Shown piece by piece: positions 41,710 through 49,773 of a stretch of DNA of 64,000 bases (positions are counted from its first letter, which is position 1; each line of letters starts with the position of its first letter). The DNA lies in the IMG/VR virus record IMGVR_UViG_3300042453_005404, positions 186,001 to 250,000 of that record; one strand, given 5' to 3'. The DNA comes from a virus. The position numbers and the translations under genes are program-made. A model generated the notes under the pieces. That model did not search any database, was not told the origin of the DNA, and worked only from the letters and a program-made list of their open reading frames with translations.

Positions 41710-41731
41710 TCATTTTTTTCTCAGGCAATGT

Positions 41732-41739
41732 ATATTTAT
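41732..41739 (+). promoter_or_regulatory. Late-promoter-like octamer ATATTTAT
   Basis: One mismatch from CTATTTAT, 35 bases before the ATG at 41775, which has SD AGGAGG. Confidence 0.35.
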
Positions 41740-41774
41740 TCACAAACCTAAAGAAAAGGTAGGAGGATTTAAAT

Positions 41775-42242
41775 ATGTCAGTTTCAACAACAATCGACTC
41801 AACACTAGGCGTAGTTTCAACAGTAGATCCAGCTGGCGCTTCGAGCCCCGGTGCAGTAAATATTAACACCGGAGGAACAGTAACTGTTGCTGGTTTGCAA
41901 GCCCCAGTTATTTCTCTTACAACAGCAGCAACACTTTCAGCAGCACAAGCTGGTGTATTCACCTTTGGTACAGGTGGTGCTCCCGTAACATATGTGATGC
42001 CACTTGCTTCAAGCTGCCCCGGCGCAGTATTTACATTCCGTTCAGTAACAGCACAAGCCAATGCCCTTACTTGCTCACAAGAAGCGGCTGGTACAAAAGC
42101 TTTCACTGACGGAACATCAGCAGGTCAAGGCTCAAAAGTTGCTGTTGCTAACGTTATTGGAAGCTCTGTGTCACTTCTTTCCGATGGTAAGAACTTCCTA
42201 GTAATCGGCAACAGCGGTTCCCTAACTTTCTCCGGTACCTGA
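41775..42242 (+). CDS. Probable virion decoration or fibre protein
   Basis: 155 residues, beta-rich, Gly/Ser/Thr/Ala-dominated and Cys-poor (NINTGGTVTVAGLQAPVISL, VIGNSGSLTFSGT). Codon bias is like that of the capsid gene, suggesting a high-copy virion protein. A strong SD (AGGAGG) precedes it and a hairpin terminator follows. No named family. Confidence 0.7.
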   Translation: MSVSTTIDSTLGVVSTVDPAGASSPGAVNINTGGTVTVAGLQAPVISLTTAATLSAAQAGVFTFGTGGAPVTYVMPLASSCPGAVFTFRSVTAQANALTCSQEAAGTKAFTDGTSAGQGSKVAVANVIGSSVSLLSDGKNFLVIGNSGSLTFSGT

Positions 42243-42272
42243 TTCTTAGCGTTTAGCTAAATCAAAACAAAG

Positions 42273-42305
42273 CCTCCTGCTAGTTATCTAGCAGGAGGTT
42301 TTCTT
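42273..42305 (+). promoter_or_regulatory. Hairpin/terminator covering the endolysin SD, containing CTAGTTAT
   Basis: CCTCCTGCTAG (42273-42283) and CTAGCAGGAGG (42288-42298) form an 11-bp perfect stem with loop TTAT, followed by TTTTCTT and the endolysin ATG at 42306. The 3' arm contains the SD AGGAGG. The 5' arm plus loop contains CTAGTTAT (42280-42287). It can terminate read-through RNA or hide the SD, while RNA started inside it would be free to translate. Confidence 0.75.
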
Positions 42306-43121
42306 ATGTCTATAATCCTAAATGAAGTTAAACTTGAAATACCAAATGTTAAAACAACAAGTTGGTTAGATGAAGAAGCAGCAGCTAAAAAGATCAAGCA
42401 AGTAACTGATAAAACAGTAAGATCGACGTGGATACGCTCGATTGTGTGTCACACTGTACATGGCAAGCTTGGCAGTCTTTTGCCGGGAGTAGGTCCAGAA
42501 GGTGATGCGGCAGAAAGATATGCACAATATCAAACCAACACAAAACGTAGCGTTAGCTGGGATTTTACTTGTGATTTGGATGGAAGTTGGATAATCCAAA
42601 ACGATCCATTGAAATTTTATACATGGCAAGCATCAAGTGTTAACGGTTACACATGCGGTTTTGAATTAGTTCAGTTAAACAATGGAGATTTATACGAGGG
42701 ACAGATAGCCAAGGCTGTCGAGTTTATTGATTTTCTAACAGCCAAACTTGGCATACAACGTCAAATCCCATGGGATATGAAAAACAACTGTCCTCCAAAG
42801 GGTATCGTTAGTCGTATTGCTGGATCTAATAATGGCAGAGACGTTATTGGTGTTTATTGTCACTATCATCAAACTACAAATCGTGGGCAAGGTGATCCCG
42901 GTCCATATCTTCAACAAGCTTTAAAGGCCGCTGGATATGAGACTTATGCATTTGATGGAGATGACGATAAAGCGGTCTGGAAGGTCCGTCAGAAGGCTTT
43001 AGGTTTTGCTGATAAAGATTGTGATGGAGTTCCCGGTCCTGCCACTGTAAGGGCTTTAAAAGCGTCTGGCAAGGCACATGGTATTTGGGTTAAACGTCCT
43101 ATCGATGATTTAATCAAGTGA
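42306..43121 (+). CDS. Endolysin: N-acetylmuramoyl-L-alanine amidase with peptidoglycan-binding domain
   Basis: 271 residues. Residues about 40-205 form an amidase-2-type domain: SIVCHTVHG with a zinc-type His, SVSWDFTCDLDGSWIIQNDP, and VIGVYCHYHQTTNRGQGDPG with the later His and a CHYH/DPG motif. Residues about 215-260 resemble a peptidoglycan-binding repeat (DDDKAVWKVRQKALGFADKD, then GVPGPATVRALKASG). It cleaves the cell wall at lysis. Translation is probably controlled by the hairpin over its SD. It overlaps the convergent gene by 8 bases. Confidence 0.88.
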   Translation: MSIILNEVKLEIPNVKTTSWLDEEAAAKKIKQVTDKTVRSTWIRSIVCHTVHGKLGSLLPGVGPEGDAAERYAQYQTNTKRSVSWDFTCDLDGSWIIQNDPLKFYTWQASSVNGYTCGFELVQLNNGDLYEGQIAKAVEFIDFLTAKLGIQRQIPWDMKNNCPPKGIVSRIAGSNNGRDVIGVYCHYHQTTNRGQGDPGPYLQQALKAAGYETYAFDGDDDKAVWKVRQKALGFADKDCDGVPGPATVRALKASGKAHGIWVKRPIDDLIK

Positions 43122-44178
43122 TTGGTTCGTAGCCACCTTGAGCGAGCCAACCAAGATCAAGGTTATCTGGAGTATATACTTCGGTACCATCTTCCAAAGG
43201 TTCATCTGATGGTACCATGCTAACGATTGTTACGTCGTTTGAGTTTGTAGGTTCAGCGTTTTCTTTTTGAAGATACGCTCGTCTTGCTGGGGAAGCTTCC
43301 ATATATGCATCACTTAGTCTTCTAGCTCCAGCCGGAGTATCCAAAGTGTACGGCGAATAATCTTTTGGTATTGGAGTGGTTACGATTAATCTTCCTTGAC
43401 AGCGTATACGAAGATAAAGATAAGTTCCGCTTCCTCCGGGTGTTGATCTCATCTCAATGATGAACTTGTTTTTCGAAGCAAGGCTAGACAACCTTGGAAC
43501 TCCTATTGCAGCTAAGTTAGCTGGGTCATGGCCAAGAATATACAACCCACGGTGATCGTTTTCTTTACCACCTATTTGTGCATAATACGTAGCTTTTTGA
43601 CTATAAAGAGTTGTCATGAACTTTGAGTGAGCTTGCACGTTATAGTTAAACAACAAACCATTTGCTTGTGCAGCAGCCCATGCAAGACGAGTGCATTGTA
43701 ATCCTTCACCAGCAAGGTTGTAAGCTTCACCTTCTTTGGTTTCTAAAAACGTTTTTCCGTTAATTTCATGTCGCCCAGCTTTAAAGTTTTTTAAAAACCT
43801 ACGCAATCTTTTAAGGGCACCACCAGTGCCCAAAGCTTGTTCAAGTACTTCTTTCATTTCATCATGCACTTTAATCATGGCTTGACTTGTTCCCAAATCA
43901 GAAAGAAAACGTATATCTCTTGGATTGCTTATATCCCAACTGCTGCCACCAAGTTGAGCTTTAAAATCTTTTTTGATTTCGAGTTTAAATGGGCCGACTG
44001 TATTGCCTTTGTTATCTTGTAGTGTAAAGGTTGCGTCCTCACTATAACGGTTTGAGCCAGCTCCTGTAGCCGTTCGCAATGTCATACCGGCTGCAAAAAG
44101 AGAATTGTTAACCAGTGCTTCATATCCAAAACCTTCTGTTTCAAATTCTTCAAAAAGTAGCTCTTCTAGAAATATCAT
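43114..44178 (-). CDS. Possible PD-(D/E)XK-type nuclease with capsid-targeting-like N-terminus
   Basis: 354 residues. The N-terminus MIFLEELLFEEFE has L-F-E/L-L-F-E sites like those of the ADP-ribosyltransferase-like protein. Residues 17-75 show FGYEALVNNSL, EDATFTLQD and FKLEIKKDFKAQLG, an E-D-ExK order found in restriction-endonuclease-fold enzymes. The rest is unassigned (LQCTRLAWAAAQANGLLFNY). If packaged, it could act on host DNA after injection; this is inference. Convergent with the endolysin. A TATAAT box lies upstream on its strand near 44207-44212. Confidence 0.55.
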   Translation of the reverse strand: MIFLEELLFEEFETEGFGYEALVNNSLFAAGMTLRTATGAGSNRYSEDATFTLQDNKGNTVGPFKLEIKKDFKAQLGGSSWDISNPRDIRFLSDLGTSQAMIKVHDEMKEVLEQALGTGGALKRLRRFLKNFKAGRHEINGKTFLETKEGEAYNLAGEGLQCTRLAWAAAQANGLLFNYNVQAHSKFMTTLYSQKATYYAQIGGKENDHRGLYILGHDPANLAAIGVPRLSSLASKNKFIIEMRSTPGGSGTYLYLRIRCQGRLIVTTPIPKDYSPYTLDTPAGARRLSDAYMEASPARRAYLQKENAEPTNSNDVTIVSMVPSDEPLEDGTEVYTPDNLDLGWLAQGGYEPIT

Positions 44179-44250
44179 GAGTGATTAAGCTCCATTGACA
44201 AAATACTATACATTATACATAGTAACTTGTAATCAACAGGAGTTGCGTAT

Positions 44251-44487
44251 ATGAAAATATGGCCAAGCATTGAAAAAAGTTATCACAAAAGAAAAGATGG
44301 ATACTACCAAGAAGTTGTAAGTCATTTTGTACACTTTAAAGATCAGAACGGCAACACACAAACAAAGCTAGACAAGCAAACGCTTGGAGGTGTGTACACC
44401 GAAAACTATACACACAATTCATTTAGTGGTGTAGTTATGATTAATGAAAACGGACAAGAAAAACGTCTTGTTGCGGTAGAAAAATAA
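44251..44487 (+). CDS. Hypothetical protein
   Basis: 78 residues, beta-rich: KRKDGYYQEVVSHFVHFKDQ, then GGVYTENYTHNSFSGVVMI. SD AGGAG lies 8 bases before the ATG. It lies between two leftward groups. No family was recognised. Confidence 0.65.
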   Translation: MKIWPSIEKSYHKRKDGYYQEVVSHFVHFKDQNGNTQTKLDKQTLGGVYTENYTHNSFSGVVMINENGQEKRLVAVEK

Positions 44488-44489
44488 GC

Positions 44490-44819
44490 TTAACCTAAAA
44501 GCAGTTTTTTCGAAGAACTTTGTTCGGTACCAACAACGATTTTGCTATCTTCAATTGTGTCTTTGCATTCACCAACAACTTTGGTGATTTTTAGCATCGA
44601 ATCACGATTTTCAAGTTCTAAAGCTAGCAGATAAATCAAATACAGTTTCATACGCTGTGATATGCCGTACTCGTTGATTGTTTTGACGATGCCACGACAT
44701 TCCATGCGTTTTTCTTTCGAAAGCTTGGTTTCGATATAGTTTGGAACTACGTAAACCTCACCTTCTTTTGTTGCATTCTCGTCTGTAAGCATACCGTCAA
44801 AGTTGCCTTTGATGCTCAT
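44490..44819 (-). CDS. Hypothetical protein
   Basis: 109 residues, helical in the middle (EYGISQRMKLYLIYLLALEL), with an early VYVVPNYIETKLSKEKRME. It overlaps the upstream gene by 4 bases, so the two are coupled. No recognised family. Confidence 0.65.
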   Translation of the reverse strand: MSIKGNFDGMLTDENATKEGEVYVVPNYIETKLSKEKRMECRGIVKTINEYGISQRMKLYLIYLLALELENRDSMLKITKVVGECKDTIEDSKIVVGTEQSSSKKLLLG

Positions 44820-45274
44820 ATATCCTCCGTTGAAAAGCTTTCAATTCTCCAAAGTGTTTTGCCAGCCATGAGCAAATATTTACCTTGAAGATCTTCGCCA
44901 TAGCTTTCTTTGTGTAAAACAACCGGTCGATCCCATTTTTCATTTTCGTAGTTGAATTTAATTTGTTGCCATGTAGCTGTATCCAAATCATATCTTGACA
45001 ATAATCCAACTAGTTTTTCTGGCAAGCTAGCTTTGATTTCTTCTATATCAGGAACTAACGGACTATCTTCTTTTTTGATTCGTTGTGACGTGTTAACTTC
45101 TATTACTTTGTGAATTGCTCCACAATTATTACACTTGGCATATGAAGGTTTGATACTACCATCTGGATTGATAACAGAAAATGTTACAAACTTATGAAAA
45201 ACTGGTGGTTCTATATCTTCATATTGACGAAGAATGCAATTGCAAGTTACGAGGTGTTTAATCGACTCAAACAT
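44816..45274 (-). CDS. Zinc-ribbon-like hypothetical protein
   Basis: 152 residues. HLVTCNCILRQYE and AKCNNCGAIHKVIEV give CxC and CxxC pairs that could hold one metal ion. The C-terminal half (YDLDTATWQQIKFNYENEKW, YLLMAGKTLWRIESF) is a separate fold. Coupled to the downstream gene by an ATGA overlap. The function is unknown. Confidence 0.7.
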   Translation of the reverse strand: MFESIKHLVTCNCILRQYEDIEPPVFHKFVTFSVINPDGSIKPSYAKCNNCGAIHKVIEVNTSQRIKKEDSPLVPDIEEIKASLPEKLVGLLSRYDLDTATWQQIKFNYENEKWDRPVVLHKESYGEDLQGKYLLMAGKTLWRIESFSTEDI

Positions 45275-45291
45275 ACCGATAGCAAATTGTT

Positions 45292-45344
45292 AAAAGCAGC
45301 AGCATTACGGTTGCAATTATACCGACGTTACGGCTGCTGCTTTT
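45292..45344. terminator. Hairpin, probable terminator at a gene end
   Basis: AAAAGCAGCAGC-type arm (45292-45303) pairs with GCTGCTGCTTTT-type arm (45333-45344), 12 bp, around a 29-base loop with an inner CGGT/ACCG stem. T runs flank both sides. It overlaps the last codons of the leftward gene ending at 45317. Confidence 0.55.
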
Positions 45345-45631
45345 TTCTTTTTTGGGTCAATAACTGAGCTTGTTGTTAGTTCGTCACCAACATAATCATC
45401 TAGATTACGTTTGATGTTGCTATGAAATTTGTCAATGTTTTTTAGCTCATGCTCGCTAATAACGATTTGAACTGTTTTAAGAATGTGAGTAAGTACTTCT
45501 GGGTCAACAGGTAGATTATTTCTGCGTGCATAAAGTTGCACCCCATCATATACACCTTCAGAAATCGATTTGATCAAACGATGAACTTCACGTTCGATTG
45601 CGGTATCAAGTTGTTGTCGTTGTGTACTCAT
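45317..45631 (-). CDS. Hypothetical protein
   Basis: 104 residues, helical: TAIEREVHRLIKSISEGVYD, then PEVLTHILKTVQIVISEHEL, with a basic Ala-rich end KKKKAAAVTSV. SD GGAG on its strand. No family was recognised. Confidence 0.65.
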   Translation of the reverse strand: MSTQRQQLDTAIEREVHRLIKSISEGVYDGVQLYARRNNLPVDPEVLTHILKTVQIVISEHELKNIDKFHSNIKRNLDDYVGDELTTSSVIDPKKKKAAAVTSV

Positions 45632-45679
45632 ATTGTCTCCGTTGGTATATTGTTTTTCATTATCTTCAACAATGTATTA

Positions 45680-46165
45680 TCATTTGCTATGTTTATTTGC
45701 GATGCCGGAAGCTACAAAGCTCCATGGCTTCAATTCAGCTTCGAAGCCGGATGCGGCAACATAACCTTTTAACTGATCAGAAAACATTGAAGTTAACTCT
45801 CCAGCATTAGCTGGAGATGCATCTAAATGCACAACCGGGGATATACCTGTTTTTTCTTGTATCTCGGTTGCCATTTCAATGGCCAAGCTTGTTTCATGAA
45901 ACATGCGAGCTTTAACTCTTACAGGATACGTTCCCTTAAACTCTTTACGATGTTGTTCAGAGTTGTGGTAGTAGTAAAATCCTCCTCTACCTTTTCGATA
46001 CAAACAAACAACAGTAATAAATCGGTACGCAACACCATGCAAGTGTGAATCAACACCTACGATTAGTTCGCATTCTCCTTCCAGTTTGTTTTTTGAAGAT
46101 TTAACCCAGTTGTAAAACTCATCATCATTTGCAACGTTTCCGTCAGCATCTTTCCATGTTCTCAT
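45680..46165 (-). CDS. RNase H-like (YkuK/DUF458-type) protein
   Basis: 161 residues. CELIVGVDSHLHGVAYRFIT followed by VVCLYRKGRGGFYYYHNS is the N-terminal signature of the YkuK family, which has an RNase H-like fold; the VDSH Asp would be the first acidic site. A middle helix (HETSLAIEMATEIQEKTG) precedes VVHLDASP. The catalytic role of the family is unproven. Its start overlaps the stop of the upstream gene by 4 bases. Confidence 0.78.
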   Translation of the reverse strand: MRTWKDADGNVANDDEFYNWVKSSKNKLEGECELIVGVDSHLHGVAYRFITVVCLYRKGRGGFYYYHNSEQHRKEFKGTYPVRVKARMFHETSLAIEMATEIQEKTGISPVVHLDASPANAGELTSMFSDQLKGYVAASGFEAELKPWSFVASGIANKHSK

Positions 46166-46887
46166 CTCAGTTTTCTCCAGCGATTTGGGTGTTCTTTGGT
46201 TTTAACAAGAAAGTTTGATACAATATATTGGCACAGATATGTGCGACACATATCGGGTCTTACTTCATAAATCTGACACTTGTACGTTGTTGGATTCATA
46301 AACTTGCAAATATACCTTGGACCAATAACTTGAAACCTTAAAAACGGATATGCTTTTCGATCTTTGAATACTTGGTTGTTTGGTGCATCTTTGAATAGCG
46401 TATCACCGATCACAACACCTTCTTCATAATCAACAACAATATCTTGTCTAGAAAAGTTTAATCCCTTTTTTCGAAACCATTTAATGATATCTTTGATCCA
46501 ATCTTCATCAACAGGCCCAAGAACATGTTCCAAGTCATACGGATCTAAATGACAACATCCACCTTTTAAGCCCGGTACACCGCAACAGTTACCAAGGCAC
46601 GTAGCCATAGCAACTTCATCAGTAAAATGCTTGCGTTGATCTACTGGTTTAGTTTGCCATTCTTGTGCTTGGTTAATGTTTAACACAGGCAAATAATACT
46701 TGTCACGATAATCTTTTTCGTTGTTTGGATCTTGTTCTTTTTCTTTGAGAGTTTTTTCTCTGTTAGGGGTTTTGGCTAGTTCAGCTTTTTCTTCTATTTG
46801 ACGTTGTTTGTCAAACTCAACAAGCTCTTCAAATGATATAGACTTTTTCTGCTTTATTTGCACGGCTGTTATCAGTATACTACACAT
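46162..46887 (-). CDS. YkgJ-type cysteine-cluster protein
   Basis: 241 residues. CLGNCCGVPGLKGGCCHLDP (96-115), then RYICKFMNPTTYKCQIYEVR and PDMCRTYLC, is the Cys pattern of YkgJ-type putative Fe- or Zn-chelating proteins. The first 80 residues are charged and helical. The first ATG is uncertain; an in-frame GTG 10 codons later fits the helical start better. It is coupled with the RNase H-like gene. Confidence 0.78.
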   Translation of the reverse strand: MCSILITAVQIKQKKSISFEELVEFDKQRQIEEKAELAKTPNREKTLKEKEQDPNNEKDYRDKYYLPVLNINQAQEWQTKPVDQRKHFTDEVAMATCLGNCCGVPGLKGGCCHLDPYDLEHVLGPVDEDWIKDIIKWFRKKGLNFSRQDIVVDYEEGVVIGDTLFKDAPNNQVFKDRKAYPFLRFQVIGPRYICKFMNPTTYKCQIYEVRPDMCRTYLCQYIVSNFLVKTKEHPNRWRKLR

Positions 46888-46920
46888 TTAATATTTTCAA
46901 ATGGTTTTGTTTAAAAGTTG

Positions 46921-46928
46921 CTACTTAT
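46921..46928 (+). promoter_or_regulatory. Late-promoter-like octamer CTACTTAT
   Basis: Exact match, 20 bases before the ATG at 46949, with SD TGGAG between. A second -10-like TATACT lies at 46876-46881. Confidence 0.5.
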
Positions 46929-46948
46929 ACCTAAACTCTGGAGTTAAC

Positions 46949-47545
46949 ATGTCTACATTCAAACAAGCTTTTATCGAACATGAATCTGACCGTCTTATGG
47001 AGGCAAGGGTAAGTCTTTTGCAAAAAGGCGTATATCCTTTTGATATTTTTCTCAAGGAAAGTTCTGAAGCAGTCCATGCAGCAGAAAAAATTGAACAATT
47101 GGAAGAAGTTGCCTGTGCTTTCAAAACACAAGTTCCAACCTTGTATATGCTTGTGCAGCAAAACTCAACAATTCTTTTGGAAGGTCGATCAAAACCAGCA
47201 GCAATCAAAGCAGCAATGATTAACTATACTTTTGTTTGTGAGTCGTTAAACAAGTGTGTTAACGAAGCTACAAAGCTTTTGATAAACAAAATACCAGAAA
47301 ACAAGTCTTTATATTCAAAATACAACAAAGATGCAATTCAACTTTTAGAATTTTGCATTAAGAAATCACAAGCTTATAAACTTGTAGAAGGCAATGTTGA
47401 TCCCGTAGTTAAAACTCTTTCAACAGAACTAGCAAAACTGTCGCTTAAAGACTTGCAAACTCTTTGTGAAAGCGTTCCTGCAATGCGTTTATATGTTTCA
47501 AATGAAACGTATAACCAACTAACGCAAACTGTTTTAGGCAGTTGA
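46949..47545 (+). CDS. Helical hypothetical protein
   Basis: 198 residues, almost all helix: MSTFKQAFIEHESDRLMEAR, LYMLVQQNSTILLEGRSKPA, ELAKLSLKDLQTLCESVPAM. The ATG at 46949 is chosen for its SD and promoter; the open frame extends 16 codons upstream. It is convergent with the chaperonin-like gene and overlaps its end by 12 bases. No family was recognised. Confidence 0.7.
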   Translation: MSTFKQAFIEHESDRLMEARVSLLQKGVYPFDIFLKESSEAVHAAEKIEQLEEVACAFKTQVPTLYMLVQQNSTILLEGRSKPAAIKAAMINYTFVCESLNKCVNEATKLLINKIPENKSLYSKYNKDAIQLLEFCIKKSQAYKLVEGNVDPVVKTLSTELAKLSLKDLQTLCESVPAMRLYVSNETYNQLTQTVLGS

Positions 47546-48904
47546 AATTATCGCACCAGATGCAGTAAAATAGCTTCCTGCCAAATTAGCTCCATACACC
47601 GCCGCTAAATATAAACCAATACTTGATACAGGTTTGTTGCTTTTAACCATATGGTTGTGAGCATTTTGCCAGCCCTTCGCTATGCCGCTTAAATCGATTT
47701 CTAATGGCTTGCAAAAGCCGTAGGTGTAGGCAGTCCTACAAGCTCTGATTGCGTTGTCTACAGAGGCTTTAAATCGATTTGCAAAGCTCTTGGGAATATT
47801 GATCTTAACAATGTGAGCAAGCAAGTTTTGAATACGTTTGGTTGTTAAATCGGCCAAGTCTGTAATGTTTGCGTCTTCTGTTTGCTCTTTTCGCCGTGTG
47901 TTAAGATAGTTTAAGTGTGCAACAACATTTCCTCTTGTTTTGTTGTTGTGAATTGTAAGTACTTTGTCGGTAAGAGATACTTTGTCCACAACTGGAAGAT
48001 TGTCGTAATTGACGTAAGTTAAAATCTCACCTTTGAGCGTAGACACAACATCACATCCAGATACCACGGCAATGTCGTTCAACATGTTCAATGCGTCCAG
48101 CGATTGCTCTAAACGTATAGGCATGATATCAAATCCGCCTCTGCTGTTGTTTGCATAAATGGTTGCAATAACTTCTTCAGAAAATCCTTGCGCAATAAAC
48201 ACTAACGGAATCTTTGTTTCGAAACTCTTCGACAACAACTTGTCAAGCTCTGAAACTTTTTCAACCATGCCATCAACAAGCAACATCTTTACATCATTTC
48301 TCAACCATGTACCAAACTGAGGAATAAAGACTTTGAATGGAAACACCTTGAAGTTATAACCGAACTGTAGCTCTACAAGAGTATTAGGTTGATCGTGCTC
48401 ATCTAATACGATATTACCTTCGATGCCAGCCAACTTAACTGCTTCTTTAACAGCTGTGGCCATATACGTATCGTCAGTAACTTGATCAATGATATCGGAA
48501 ACTTGCTTTGAATTAGCTGGATAACAACAACGTAATATTCTTTGAAGATACTTGGCTGCTTCTTCTTGGTTGTGTTCCACAACTTCTTTATGAGTTACGT
48601 TTTCACTTTTGATGTGTTGATATGCATGAGAGATAAACGAACGTAGAAATAAATTGCTGGTGTTATGGCATTTAAGTTCCAGCTGAAAACATGTTTGGAT
48701 TAACTCTTGGTACAGCATACGTTCCCAAGAGTTTTCTGGAGTTAGTAGTTTCGCAATAAGTTGATAAGAATCTTTTTGAAGATACGTTTGGTTTTGCGTA
48801 GAAATTGCCAAGTCAATTTTATCCAAGTTGGATTGCAGTTTTTCTAGGCACGAAACAAGGTTTTTTTGCGTAGTATTTTTGTCAACAAAAGTATTGCAGT
48901 TCAT
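47534..48904 (-). CDS. Divergent GroEL-like chaperonin
   Basis: 456 residues from the ATG at 48904 (SD AAAGGA), shorter than GroEL (about 545). The middle matches an apical domain: GNIVLDEHDQPNTLVELQFG, MLLVDGMVEKVSELDKLLSK, PLVFIAQGFSEEVIATIYAN, RGGFDIMPIRL, then LNDIAVVSGCDVVSTLKGE. The C-terminal part NAIRACRTAYTYGF resembles the equatorial NAV/ATRAAVEEG region. Classical ATP-site motifs such as GDGTTT are not evident; DDTYMATAVKEAVKLAG may replace it. It probably assists folding of phage proteins; whether it hydrolyses ATP is open. Confidence 0.8.
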   Translation of the reverse strand: MNCNTFVDKNTTQKNLVSCLEKLQSNLDKIDLAISTQNQTYLQKDSYQLIAKLLTPENSWERMLYQELIQTCFQLELKCHNTSNLFLRSFISHAYQHIKSENVTHKEVVEHNQEEAAKYLQRILRCCYPANSKQVSDIIDQVTDDTYMATAVKEAVKLAGIEGNIVLDEHDQPNTLVELQFGYNFKVFPFKVFIPQFGTWLRNDVKMLLVDGMVEKVSELDKLLSKSFETKIPLVFIAQGFSEEVIATIYANNSRGGFDIMPIRLEQSLDALNMLNDIAVVSGCDVVSTLKGEILTYVNYDNLPVVDKVSLTDKVLTIHNNKTRGNVVAHLNYLNTRRKEQTEDANITDLADLTTKRIQNLLAHIVKINIPKSFANRFKASVDNAIRACRTAYTYGFCKPLEIDLSGIAKGWQNAHNHMVKSNKPVSSIGLYLAAVYGANLAGSYFTASGAIISTA

Positions 48905-48926
48905 CAATTTTCCTTTTTTTATAAGA

Positions 48927-48934
48927 CTATTTAT
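48927..48934 (+). promoter_or_regulatory. Late-promoter-like octamer CTATTTAT
   Basis: Exact match, 17 bases before the ATG at 48952, with SD GAGGTGA between. It lies in the short divergent gap next to the chaperonin start. Confidence 0.5.
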
Positions 48935-48951
48935 ATCGAAGAGGTGACACA

Positions 48952-49407
48952 ATGGCTACAAACTCTGACAGAGAACTTTTAGAAATACTAGTCAAAAAAA
49001 TAAATGACAGCTCTGCTCTCAACGGAGGGTTTGACAAGCTATGTGTCATGATCGAGCACATCCAAGATGAGCAAGCAAAAAGTGGTAAAAAGCTTGATCG
49101 AGTATCAGATGCTTTATACGATCCAAATGTAGGTTTGTTTTCTCGGGTTCAAGCGATTGAAAGCAAGCTTGATAATAACATAAAAGACTTGGGTAAAAAG
49201 TGCGACGAACTTCCAACTGTAAAGGAAGAGGTTCAAGACCTAAAAAAATTCCAAGCGGCGATAGAAAGTATCGCCGGAAAACAACTTGAAGAACTAACAG
49301 CCCTTGTTAATCTACGCAAACGTCTTGCTAATATCTACTGGGCACTTGCATTATCGATTCTTGGCTTTGTTGGCAATCTGTTGTTTCAGCTAGCTAAACG
49401 TAACTGA
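48952..49407 (+). CDS. Coiled-coil protein with C-terminal membrane anchor
   Basis: 151 residues. Helical, charged body (IEHIQDEQAKSGKKLDRVSD, VKEEVQDLKKFQAAIESIAG) and a C-terminal membrane span (IYWALALSILGFVGNLLFQL), topped by a basic KRN end. It would sit on the inner membrane facing the cytoplasm. The function is unknown. Confidence 0.7.
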   Translation: MATNSDRELLEILVKKINDSSALNGGFDKLCVMIEHIQDEQAKSGKKLDRVSDALYDPNVGLFSRVQAIESKLDNNIKDLGKKCDELPTVKEEVQDLKKFQAAIESIAGKQLEELTALVNLRKRLANIYWALALSILGFVGNLLFQLAKRN

Positions 49408-49479
49408 TTCGGGCTGGCAGCTATACAACCGTCATTTCTGCATTCACTCTATGTATAAACCCTTTCAAGGAGAAATACT

Positions 49480-49704
49480 ATGAGTGAATCACGTTTGGTA
49501 CTAGATGTATGGTCAGAGTTTAAAGTGCTTGTTGAACAAGTTGAAGAAGACGTTCACAAGAACGCAACAAAGGGCAATCTCTCTGCTGGTGTTCGTGTTC
49601 GTAAGGGAGTGCGCAAGCTTCGCACTCTTGGTGCAGAACTAATCAAGGCAACTCTTGCTGGAGACGAAGCACGCAAGGCAGAAAAGCCCGCAAAAACAGA
49701 ATGA
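49480..49704 (+). CDS. Histone H1/Hc1-like nucleoid protein
   Basis: 74 residues. VLVEQVEEDVHKNATKGNLS with AGVRVRKGVRKLRTLGAELI matches the Hc1/H1-like pattern of a helix followed by KGNxxAGxRxRKxxxKL. The C-terminus is Ala/Lys-rich. It probably binds DNA. Codon use resembles that of high-expression genes here. SD AAGGAG. Followed by a terminator. Confidence 0.72.
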   Translation: MSESRLVLDVWSEFKVLVEQVEEDVHKNATKGNLSAGVRVRKGVRKLRTLGAELIKATLAGDEARKAEKPAKTE

Positions 49705-49736
49705 TTATTCTTTCTCGTTCAAAACAGCGATAATAA

Positions 49737-49765
49737 AAAGGGCAGCAATAAGCTGCCCTTTTTTG
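49737..49765 (+). terminator. Intrinsic terminator
   Basis: AAAGGGCAGC pairs with GCTGCCCTTT around AATAA, followed by a T run. It separates the Hc1-like gene from phoH. Confidence 0.92.
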
Positions 49766-49773
49766 TTTATAAA

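Noticed and set aside
44190-44225. TTGACA with TATA boxes as a sigma70 promoter for the gene at 44251
   Set aside because: The spacing to a good -10 is wrong (13 bases to TATACA). The TATAAT on the other strand, for the leftward gene, is more convincing.
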